Origin: Eudromia elegans
Lineage: Eukaryota > Chordata > Aves > Tinamiformes > Tinamidae
NCBI GenBank assembly: GCA_003342815.1
Contig: PTEX01000003.1
Location: 3,660,611 to 3,724,610, forward strand
Length of the DNA: 64,000 nucleotides
Direction of reading: 5' to 3'
A model generated the notes under the pieces. The model did no database searches and was not told the DNA's origin. It saw only the letters and a program-made list of their open reading frames with translations. Made by a program: the position numbers and the translations under genes. Positions within the stretch are counted from its first letter, which is position 1. Each line of letters starts with the position of its first letter. Shown piece by piece: positions 29,001 through 41,000 of this stretch.

Positions 29001-32000
29001 CAGAGAGACTGATAGATATGCTAAGGTTACTTACTACGACATGTTTTCCCATCTTGTCGCAGCACGAAACCCTCATGGCACTGACAGCTGTATGAACTGC
29101 TATTGCTAACGCACACGTGTTCGCAGCCATGGTCAATGGATTTACACAGGTCTTTATCTGAGAATCGATAAGAGAATTTCCTTATTAGATTGTTTCTGAA
29201 ATGCAAAACTGACGTGGACAAGCTTTGAGTCTGTTATCTTTTTTGTGTGTGTGACTGAAAACACATATTCCCCATAAAATTTCAGTCTACTCACTCCGGC
29301 ATGTTTTCCTGTCTTGCCTCAAAATAAATCCCTCATGGCACTGGCAAGTGTATGAATCACCAGCTGGAACACAGACATGTTCGCAACCATGGTTGAATGT
29401 TTTGCAGATATTTTTACCTGGAAATAATGAAAATTATATTTAGCACAGTTGGTTATGAAAATAACTTTCACAAACTTCAAAAATTATAGCAATAATCTTC
29501 CACAAAAGATCTAATTTCCATGAAGTTATATCTATCTTAAAGACACAAATAACGCATTAGTGTTGCATAATGTATTTTACTAGGAGATCAGAAAGTAGAA
29601 AGCAAATAAAAAAGATTAAACAACTTACTTTTACAGGTTTTCCCATCTTCCTTCAGTATGAATTCATCATGACACTTACAGATGTAGGAGTCATCGGTGT
29701 TCACACAAATGTGTTCGCAGCCATGGTCAATTGAGTTGCAGACATCTTTATCTGAGAAGAGTGGATAGAATTTGTTAGCTGGGGCATTCTAGGGAGTGAT
29801 CATGTATTTTGTTAACCATCTTCAATAGCTAGGAAAAAAAAGCAGATGAATATACGGCTGTGCAAGCCCTCAGCTTCAACAACACATATCAAATGTCATA
29901 AAAACATTCCCTTTTTTAACAGATCAGGCTACTCACATCTACACGTCTTCCTATCTTCTCTCAGCATAAAACCCTCATGACATCTGCAGATGTAGGAATC
30001 ATCAGTATTCACACAAATGTGCTCACAGCCATGGTCAACTGATTTGCAGACATCTTTATCTGAGAAGAGTGCACCGAGTTACTTAGATGAGACATTTTAG
30101 GGGTGATGATCTCTTTTATTAACCATCTCGAATAGATAAAAAGCCCCAGGTGAATATACAGATGTGCAAGCACCCACAGCTTCATATTTAACACTTAAAC
30201 CTAGTATAAAAACCTACTCTGTATTTTTTTTAATAGATCAGTTTACTCACATCTGCATGTCCTCCCGTCCTCCCTTAGTACAAATTCCTCATGACACTTG
30301 CAGATGTAGGAATCATCAGTATTAACACAAACTTGTTCACAGCCATGGTTGATTGAATTGCAAACATCTTTGACTGCAAACAAAAGGGTTGGCAGTCAAA
30401 ACACATCAGCAGAGAGACCCTGGTTATATGTGCAGCTAATCAAATTAGGCTCTCACGCTACTTACTTTTGCAGGTTTTCCCATCTCCTCTCAGTAGGAAT
30501 CCATCATGGCATTTGCAGATATATGAATCATCAGTATTAACACAAACATGTTCACACCCATGGTTGACTGATTTGCAAAGATCCTTATCTGAGGACAGAT
30601 GACAGTTCTTGATGCTCAATACATCTCTATACTTGCATGAACAACAGGTAAAAAGCATGCCAACAAACACCAAACTACTTACTTTTGCATGTTTTTCCAT
30701 CTTCTCTTAGCAGGAAACCCTCGTGACACTTGCAAACAAACGAATCACCAGCATTAACACAGGCATGCTCGCAGCCATGCTTGACTGATTTGCAAATATC
30801 CTTGCCTGGGAATAAGTAGATGATACTGAATGTTGTTTGCTAGATAAACTTTTGTATTAAGTGCAAAGACAGCAGGGATAATCCCATGAACAAAGAAAGA
30901 TGGGGGCTGCAAACAGAAGGCAAATTCCTGGTGAGTCAAATGCGAGTTTAGCTTACATGAAACATGAGTTCATCACCATCTGAACTGAAGGAACCACATG
31001 GTTTAGATGGTTTCCCACTGACAACAACTCACTTTAGGATCAATCTGACTAGTCTAAGACATTATGTTAATAGCAGTAATAGAAGGTGAAAGGAGGGAAT
31101 AATTTAGCGCAGTCATTAAGCACAAATTCATGGTCATAAAAACAAAATGAAGCAAACCAGCACCAGACATAAAACAAGCAAATTCATTAAGACTCTTAGA
31201 TCAATGACAAGGATGTATAAAAAGGCAAAACTAGGAACTACTCAGTTAAGAGGATAAATAAGATCTAACTGGCATTGCTGAAAAATGATGCTGTGTTTGG
31301 TTTGAGTGCAACATTAAAACCAAATGATCATAACCTATTTAAGGAGAGCATAGTACAAAGTTAGGAGGAAGTGGAGTTTTCTGTCACTATTATCTGTTTC
31401 TTTATGTCATTTTTCACTGGTTTACATTTACACAAAGTAAAAGGAAGTATTTGCAGTTGCTAATGGAGCTGCTAATGCTTTTACGTGTCAATAGTGTGTG
31501 CCAAGGACATTGCCTCTTGAGCTGGAATTTGGCACATTTGAGCTGAAGCATTTTGGGGTGGGAAGAGAAATAATTTTTTAAAAGTGAATGATGATTGTCT
31601 CATTTAAGGCTAAACCTAAAGTTATAGCTTAGAAAGTGAAATTGAAAACAACTATAAAAATAAGATTCAAAAATAATGAATGATAGAAAGAAAAAATCAC
31701 GGTATTTACTATAAAATAAAACATTAGGAATTGAAAACACTGACATATTGAGGTAAAGGACAAGGCGTAATGCATGGCCCTCAAATTCAAGGAGAGCACG
31801 AGTGAAATATTTTAAGCTATTAGGAAAAAAATATTCTAACAATATATGGTCAATTGGTAGTTAGAGATGGCACAATTGCCAATTTCTGCCAATGCAGAAA
31901 AGGTAAAAACACTTAGTATATTCAGATCTGAATTTGGTGAAATATGCTACTGAAACGAAGTTACATTGGCTGGGCCGTAGGCCACGTGCAATCCTGAATA

Positions 32001-35000
32001 CGTACGTTTTTAAATCAGCAATTCCAGGTAAGAGAGTTGGCTTAAGAGCTCTTTGGATGCTTAGTGTTACTCTCCAGAAACTCCTAGAACTCTGGGGAAA
32101 CTCCAAAACACTGAGGAGTTTCCATCTCCAGGGCATATAAGTGTGTGCACACTCACATACACACACACACAGACTGCTGTTGTACCACTGTTTGAAAAGG
32201 ACAATTAGTTCATTATAAGCCTGTCAGTTTGACACTGATCTGCATTGAATAATGGTATAGATAACATGCAGCTTGATTTAGACAAAATTAAAAAAAGAAA
32301 ATTAGTGTCAATCAACTTGACATTGTGGAAAAAGAGACCTTGGAAAACTAAATCAGTGTCTTTTTTAGATGATTATAAGTGATTCATAAAGCTCATGCCG
32401 TTCACATAATGGAGAGTTCAGTAAGTATCAGTCTTCGTATTGATTTTGATGATGATGGACAATTGGACAATCAGGAGAGCAGAAAAAGACTTATGAAAGG
32501 ACTGGAGAACATATAAATAACTTAGAGGAATTTCTTCTGCTTGTTGTTTACTAAAGAGCAGGTTAAGAACTAAGTCATGGTCTACATGAGTAAATACAGA
32601 ACAACAAAGGGCAATTAGAACTGCAACCCATCAAAGTAAAAAGCAGCAGCATCCAATGCTCAAGATTAAAGCTAGGCATACTCAGTCAAGAAGTGAAGTT
32701 CACATTTTAAAAACTACAGGCTAAGCTTAAAATCGGCTCATCTTCTAAAATATATCAATAATTAATTCACGGAAAATTTATGAACCGTAGACAATATTCT
32801 GTCCTGAGCACCATCAACCTGTGAATAACTCTCTAGTAAAAAAAAAAGGAAATGGAATTTCTTCTTTCTTAATTTATGCAGATACGATACTTACTTCGGC
32901 ATGTTTTCCCATCTCTCCTCAGAACAAATCCATCCCGGCACTGGCAAGTGTATGAATCATCATTATTAACACAAAGATGTTCACAGCCATGATTGATTGA
33001 TTTGCAGATGTCCTTATCTAGGAGCAATTTAGATGTTACTTATTATAGTTGACTAAGAGAACATTTAAAGATTAAAATCTTAATGATTAAAAGTGTTAAT
33101 TCCTAGTAGAATAAAGAATTTCTTCTTATGTTTGCCTGAGAAAATTACAAATCAGAAGACCTACCTCTAACAGAAAATATCCTTAGTAGATCTCTAATTG
33201 CAAAATATGCCGAAACATTGAATAACTTACTTTTACATGTTTTCTTATCTTCCCTCAATATGAAACCTTCATAGCACTGGCAAATGTATGAATTATCAGT
33301 ATTCACACAAACATGCTGGCAGCCATGGTCAACAGAATTGCAAACATCTCTATCTGGAAAAAAGAAAAAAAAAGAGTGCAAGTGGTTAAAACATGTCTGT
33401 AAAACACAGATTATACAGGAAAACTTCTATTAAAGATCAAAGATACTTACTTCTGCATGTTTTTCCATCCTGTCTCAGTGCATACCCCTCATAACATCGA
33501 CAGATGTACGACTCATCAGTATTCACACAAATGTGTTCACAGCCATGGTCAACAGAACTGCAAATGTCTTTATCTGAGAACAGTTGAGAACGTTTGGTTA
33601 AAGCACATGTATAAATGCACATATTACACAAGGAGAAATAATTATTTTTATTAGGTCAACTGATATCATTAGAAAAAAAATGACCAACAACTTAGGCAAC
33701 GTTTGGCACGTGGTACCTGAACACTTGTGGGTTTTGTCTCTGGTCATAACAGTGTGTCCATTAAAATAAGCTATTGCTGTTTACAGAGTCTCTCACCAGA
33801 TTCCAGAATATATACTAACACTACTCCTGTATTATGATAGTAAACTGTGAGAGTGTGGTTAGTTAAACACTTCCACAACCTGACGTGCCTACTGCAGATG
33901 AAGGATGATCAGTAGTTATTAGGGCACGTACTTCTGCATGTTCTCCCATCTTCTCTGAGGAGGAAGCCCTCGTGACACTCGCAAGCATACGAGTCTTCTT
34001 TGTTAACACACATATGCTCGCAGCCATGGTGGACTGATCTGCAGACGTCCTGGACTGTGAATGATTCGGACATACATATTCATATAGAGATTTTGAATGA
34101 AAGCAGATTCATAAATGTAGATTTCATAAGGATGTTTTTGCAGTGAGAAGCAATAACCTCATATTTTCCCCCTTGCCTGATGCACCTAGAAATATGTTCA
34201 ATAGAGACCACTCACTTCTGCATGTCTTCCCATCTTCTCTCAGTGTGAATCCCTCATGACACTTGCAGGTGTAGGAATTGTTAGCACTGACACAGAGATG
34301 CTCACAGCCATGGTTGACTGATTTGCAGATATTTTTACCTAGGAACAGTTTAATAGATTAAATTTTGTGTTAGTTAAAGGCAGAATGTGCAAAGTCTTAA
34401 AATTCCCACTTACTTACTAACTCTTCTTTCCCAAGATGCTAGCTGGACTCGTCTTGCAATTTCTTTTTGTAGCTCTTTTTAGTGTAACAAAAAGAAGATA
34501 TATTGTCATCTTTCTACCAATTTACAATGTTGACACTAAGCAAAACTTAGTACAGATTACAGAATTTATAGTATTCCATATGTCCCTAACATGCAGATTA
34601 GTGAGATATAGAGATTTACAAAGGCAACTAAACCACACATCTACATTTCAAGCAAACCTGATGAGAAATAGTTCTTTCCACAATTGTCTTTTTATCCTCA
34701 GGAATTAATCTGCTCAGTCCTGAAACAGTCATGCATCTTCCCCTGGAGTCAAATTTTGTAGGTGTTTATCATTCTCCCATAAACTACAGTTGTCCAATAC
34801 AAGCATGTAAATCTGAGCTAAATAGCTCTGGATCCACAACAGTCCAATCTGAGAGCTATTATTTACACGGACATTTAGGGAGTGATTCAGGTGTCTTAAA
34901 GTATGCACCCAGTGTCGCTTTAGAAGCCCTAGAGTCTCCAAGGCTTTGCCATACTCCTGGTAAATATGTCACCAAAGGGAACTGTGAGCTTCTGGAATCC

Positions 35001-38000
35001 CAGAGCATTTAAAAGGACACTGGACAGCAGTGTTTACGCCATGAAATCCCACCCTTGCAGATTTCTTCTATGAGTTCACCAAAAACATAACACTGACCTG
35101 CTGAATAACAACTTACGTTTACATGTTTTCCCATCACTACGAAGTCTGTAGCCTTCAAAACACTGACAGGTGTAAGATCTGTCACCATTTACACACAAAT
35201 GTTCACAGCCATGATCACTCAGAGCACAGTAATCAACTCCTGCAGAAGCAATTGGATTTATTAAAAACATATCGGAATGAATTAATCAATTTCCTTTAAC
35301 TCTAATATTTGCATGTTATATATGAAAATTAATATAAACATGCTAAGTTGATTGAGCAATAAATGAGTTCCTTATCAGAGAACATACCTATGCCTTGAGC
35401 AAAAGGAAGAGGGCCCTGTGCTGTGCCGTGCATTGTGCTGCCTGCTGTAAGCGGAGTAGGGGAGACTTAATTTCCCATGTTAACAGAGCTCAGCAGAACC
35501 CTCCTGTCTCCAGACTTGCAAACGGAACTGAAACTCTTTTTACCAATCATTGTATATAATAGACAGTGACATGGCCAGAAAAGCTACCTCGTACACATTC
35601 TTCTTTAAATAAAATCTCTAAATGGTCTGATAGGAATATGGGAGATCCCAGAACTCACTGTGTGCCTGATTCAGCTGCTGCGGCAGCAAGCAGCAGGCTC
35701 CCAGGGACCTCCCTTGGTTTTGGCTTGGACTTTGCAAGCTTTTGCAGAAAATTGAAAATGACAAATGTGGTCACACATGGTCCACTTTTCATCTCAAATT
35801 TCCTGATGATTTATTCTGTGCACTACAAAAATGCAGACCTCTGGTATTCTGCTACTGTCTATTGGCTGCACAAAGAGCTCCACTCATCTTTATGTAATTA
35901 GTTGTCAGAGCAAAATTCAATTTACCACTTAGATGTTCCCACAGGCACCTTAAGATACGTGTGCCTGGTTATGTGACACCAGAATTGCGATTCCCCTCGT
36001 GTTCTCTCATTAGCAGTGGTATGTGTTCAGTGTTAATCCCCTCCATTCATCTGCTCATTCAGGACATTCAAGTGCCAAAACTTCTTTCATGATGGTCTAG
36101 AAAACTGGAGCTGAGGAACAGAATAAATCTTTTTCCTATGGGAAGCTCCTCTTAAAGGGAGGAGAGGGGTACATTGGCAACAAGGGGAGGAGCTCCCTGG
36201 GGATGGATTTCATTGCACAGAGGTATTCCAGAGGCACAGCAGTTTTAATGCTGCATATGTAACTCCATCCAGTGTGTGGAAGAAAATCAGTCAGTGAAAA
36301 CACAGGACTGTTCTTACTGCAAAGGAAATGGGTCTTTCCATTTGCAAGCTGATAAAACTTTCCCGAATAAATGTTTGGTAGTTTATGGATTTCCAGTGGT
36401 TTGCTTAGATAAGTGTTCAGACAAAGCGTTTCAAATAGCCCCAGTCCCCGTTACACAGGCAATACTGGAGCTCTGCTCTGACGGAGATTCTTGTCCACTC
36501 CTCTTCGGAGAGCTGCAGTACAGCAAAGTCTGGGAAGATTTTGGGCGAGGCTAAAAAGGGTAGGACAAAGAGCAAAACAAAGCCAAAAACAAACTGCCTT
36601 CCCTAATTTACCTCCCTCTTCCTTACATCATTTTTGTGCCTCAGGAGTTGCAGTTTGATTCCTGTTGAAACGGCGTTGTTGAAGTGCAAGAGGATCAGCA
36701 AATGCTGAGGCTGCTGCAACACTGAACAACTCGAGCAATAGTATTGCCTGCAAAGTCTGTGGCCTAAACTCTCTAATCTGAAGGGACCAGTCCAAGAAAA
36801 CTAAAGAGGCAAAATATACCCAAATTCCTATTCACTCTTCTATCTGTATGTATTTTTCCTGGAAAGGGGGGCATTTGACTATTTGAAAAACTGCAGTGGT
36901 TCTCAGAGATCATTTTACAAAGGATGGAGAGGTGCCAGGACAACTTTCGTTAGTGCATTAAGGACTTCAGGGCAAACAGTAAGGCTGGCACGGTCCCCAC
37001 ACTCCTCCTCCTTCCCCAGGCACACGCAGCATTTTGGGGGGCACTGCTGTCAGACAACCTGTCTGGCAGACACAGCTGCCACACGAAAAGCTGTCCTCAC
37101 CACCTGGGCATGGACAGGTCTTTCCAACCCTTTCTGAAAATGCTAGGATTTCTCTACACATTTTTCCAAGTCCACCCCAATACTTCTTTCTCCACATGCC
37201 TGCTTTCAAATCCTTAATGAGCTACTTCTGAAATGCAGCATTTAAGAATAAACTGCGGGTCTGTCCTTGCATGAAGACAGAAGTCGGTCCGAGCTGGGCA
37301 AGGGGCTCTCACGAGACTTACGCGTGCAGGTTTTCAGGTCCTCATTGATGACAAACCCTTCGGAGCACTGGCAGACGTAGGAGTCACCGGTGTTCAGGCA
37401 GAGCTGCTCACAGCCATGATTGCTTTCAGCACAGTGGTCCACTCCTGTCGATTTGTGTCAATAGTTGAAAGAAAGCACATTAGAGGCTTAGGCACACACA
37501 GCGACACTGCAGCGAGTACCCGGAGTCCTAACAGAGCACGGGGAAAAGATGAGCACAACTTTGTGTTTCCGTAGCGTGCCCATGTACTCGAAGAGTGCTC
37601 ATTAACTAACCACAGCTCTGTGAAATCACTGCAGCAGCCCCCTCAGCAAACAGCCCACCCGATGAAGCGCGGGCTGCCCCTGCCCAAAGCCACAACGCAG
37701 AGCGAGGGCAGGACCCTGAAATTCTGCTTCATCCGCTCCCTCCCCGATCAGGCTTTCCCAAAAGCAAGACTGCCTTTTGATCTCTTCCTGAAAGGGGAAA
37801 TATTAGTAACTTTTGTAAGTTCCTCCATGTCAGATTATTCCATAAACAGTGAATTCTTTCCTAACAGGATAAAACATCAGCAATTCAGAACTTTATCCTG
37901 TTCACATGGGCTGTTAAGGTCTGGCAGGGGATGGATACAGATGATGAGTGTGAGAGTGTCTTAAGATGTTCCTTTTCTTTGGTTTTGTGAGGAAAATGTT

Positions 38001-41000
38001 TTCTATTCCAAGTAAAATAAAATGGAGTATTTTTTGAATGTTTGTATGCAGTAGTTTGTATGAAAGAGAGAGAAAGGGAGTTGAATTTGGGTTTAAAATC
38101 TGTCTTGTGTCTCATACATGGGACAGCAAAGCAGTCAGGCAAGATACGTGCGCTTGTGAATGTACTGTGTAATCTGCTGACTCGAAGCATGGTACGTTTT
38201 AGGAAAGTAAAGCACATTTTAGGGAAAAAAGCTTTATACTGAACTTCCTCGTAACATTTTGTTGCTGACTTTTTAACAGCTATTTTTAGTTACATAGGCT
38301 CAAATCACTTTAGCTTAACCTGACTGAAGTTAGTGGAATGCTCTCAGATACAAACACAGTCTCATATGTCCCCGATTGCAAATTATTTACAGATGCAAGC
38401 AGACATGCCTGTAGCTATTTGTTTACATCCAAGCTATTTGTTTACATCCCCAAAAAAAGTATTCTGTAGTTAATAATAAAGTATCTTAGCTTTAAATAAC
38501 ATTATTTATTTATTAGTTTATTTAACTAGGTAATGAGTTTGCAGGATTTCATCCAGATACGTAACTAGAGATACTGTTGGCCTGAACAAGTGAAGCCGAG
38601 ATTGACGTTCTTATTAGTTAAAGCAAGCTCCAGCTGGAGCAGTCTGCTTTTTCCATGAGTTTACTTCATCACAGAGAGACTTGTGTAACTTCTCAGAGCA
38701 CAAGAATGTGGAAAAAAAGAGGAAACTTTTTTTTAAAAAAGTTATCCTTTCTGAAAAATTGCATCTGCAATTTGGCACCATCTTTTCTGAACACCTATGC
38801 AAACGTGAATTGAACATTTAAGTACTTCAGGTTCTCACATATTATCTTTCAAGGAGTAGAATACTCAGAAAGCTGCTAATTGCCAGGCTTCAGAACTTAT
38901 TACAAATATAAATTTCAGTTAATGATTTCATGCATATATATGTAAAAATCATTGCGGGAAGGAAGGGAAGGGAAAAGGGTAGAGGAAGAGAAAGAGGATA
39001 TATTTTCAAAAGGAGCTACTATTGCGGGATGCTTTTAAGAACAATTCAATTTGTGATGGCCTAAAACACCTAATTGTTAGAAATTGATAAGTCCTTTCCC
39101 CTTAAAAAAATCAAACCAAATAACTGTGTAATCAACATATATAAAACATAACGACGTTTCCTTAAATATTGCTTTATCACCAATAGTTTATTTAAAAAAA
39201 CAATTATCCTTTAACTATCTACTTTTCTAATTTTGGTAACCAAGCACTGCTTTGCTAAAGTATTTCAGGGAAAAATGCTACCGATATTTTAGGTAGTGTG
39301 TTAAGAATGCCAAATGGTTCTCCAGGAAAAGAGAGTCTTCTGAAAACTGAGTGGCTCCAAGTGGACAATTTGGTTGGTTGTTTCTAGTGGAACACTGATT
39401 GCTCCCTTAGCAACATCCATATCAAAGAGGGCATTTTATCAGACAGCACCAAGAGCATAACCATATGAATGGAGTCTGCACAAATCAGCATTAGTATTAG
39501 GTTTGTAATATTAGTTTGAAAAGCACGTAGCAATGATACAGATGTTTTAAGAGCAAGCCCTGCCTTTAAGTTAGACACCTTGGCAGAATATATGTTTCCA
39601 GTTCCTTGAACTATGGAAGATGATGCATTGCTTCTCTACTGGCAAGGGATCTTACTCAAGCATTACTTCACTAGTACTGGCTCTTGGTGGACTTTGCAGC
39701 ACCAGAGACTTCCACAGAGACTTCCTCTCCCCTTCACCCTAGACATGCCTGCAGGCTGGGGACCGACCTCCTGGAGAGCAGCCCCGCAGAGAGGGACCTG
39801 GGCGTCATGGTGGACGACAAGTTGACCATGAGGCAGCAGTGTGCCCTCGTGGCCAGGAAGGCCAATGGGATCCTGGGGTGCATTAAGCAGAGCGTCTCCA
39901 TCAGGTCGAGGGAAGTGATTCTGCCTCTCTACTCAGCCCTGGTGAGGCCGCACCTCGAGTACTGTGTGCAGTTCTGGGCTCCCCAGTGCAAGAGGGACGT
40001 GGAGCTGCTAGAGAGAGTCCAGCGCAGGGCCACAAAGATGATTAGGGGCCTGGAACATCTGCCCTATGAGCAAAGGCTGAGAGAGCTGGGCCTCTTCAGC
40101 CTGGAGAAGAGAAGACTGAGAGGGCACCTGATTAATGTATATAAATATCTCAAGAAAGGGAGTGAGGAGGAGGGGGCTGGCCTCTTCTCAGTGGTGGCCA
40201 GTGATAGAACTAGGGGAAATGGCCAAAAATTGAGGCACCAAAAGTTCCACAGGAACTTGAGGAAGAATTTCTTAACGGTGAGGGTGACAGAGCACTGGAA
40301 CAGGCTGCCCAGAGAGGTGATGGAGTCTCCTTCTCTGGAGATCTTCCAAACCTGCCTGGACACCACTCTGTGCCACATGCTCTAGGGGACCCTGCATGTG
40401 CAGGGGGGTTGGACTAGATGACCTCTACAGGTCCCTTCCAACCCTAGCCATTCTATGATTCTATGATTCACGCCTCACCCCACTGCAGTAGCCAGTTGCT
40501 GCAGTTTCTGAGGAACACTCAGTTCTGCACGTTTTGCCAGCATGTCGTAGGGCATCTCCGGCATGACATTTGCATACAAATGATTTTTCAGTGTTAACAC
40601 GTTCATGGGTCATGCTGACCTCAAGCACAGAAGTTTACTTCTGTAGAGAGAAAAGCACTGAAGAGTTCAAGTCAACAAGAAAGGATTCCAAAAAGCAGCT
40701 TAGAAAAGCCCATGTTTTTTAAATCCTGCTGGATTCTCTGCTCTGGTTTCTGGTTAAAGATACGGCTGATTGCTCCTGCTTGGCTCGGCAGGACTTTTGA
40801 CTCCCATACTCCCTGCTCCTGTAGTCATCAAAACTAATGCATCACAGGCAAGGAGGAATGCCTGGTGGTTGTTGACAATTATGTGTTCTTCCTGACTTAT
40901 AAAAACGGACCATATGCAAATGTTCTGATTTATTTTACAAGCTTATCTAATATTAGTCTGAGCTTGACTACGAAAAGGTCACCAGACTTACAGCCTCATT

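Noticed and set aside
30806-32894. Further hidden EGF exons in the array gap
   Set aside because: I scanned for the HGCEH and KTC signature segments and found neither intact nor clearly decayed copies. Weak relics cannot be excluded by eye.
28744-34338. Regularly spaced, similar short segments resembling a repeat-spacer (CRISPR-like) array
   Set aside because: The repeated segments are 123-nt coding exons with splice sites in an animal gene, and the spacers are introns of varied length.
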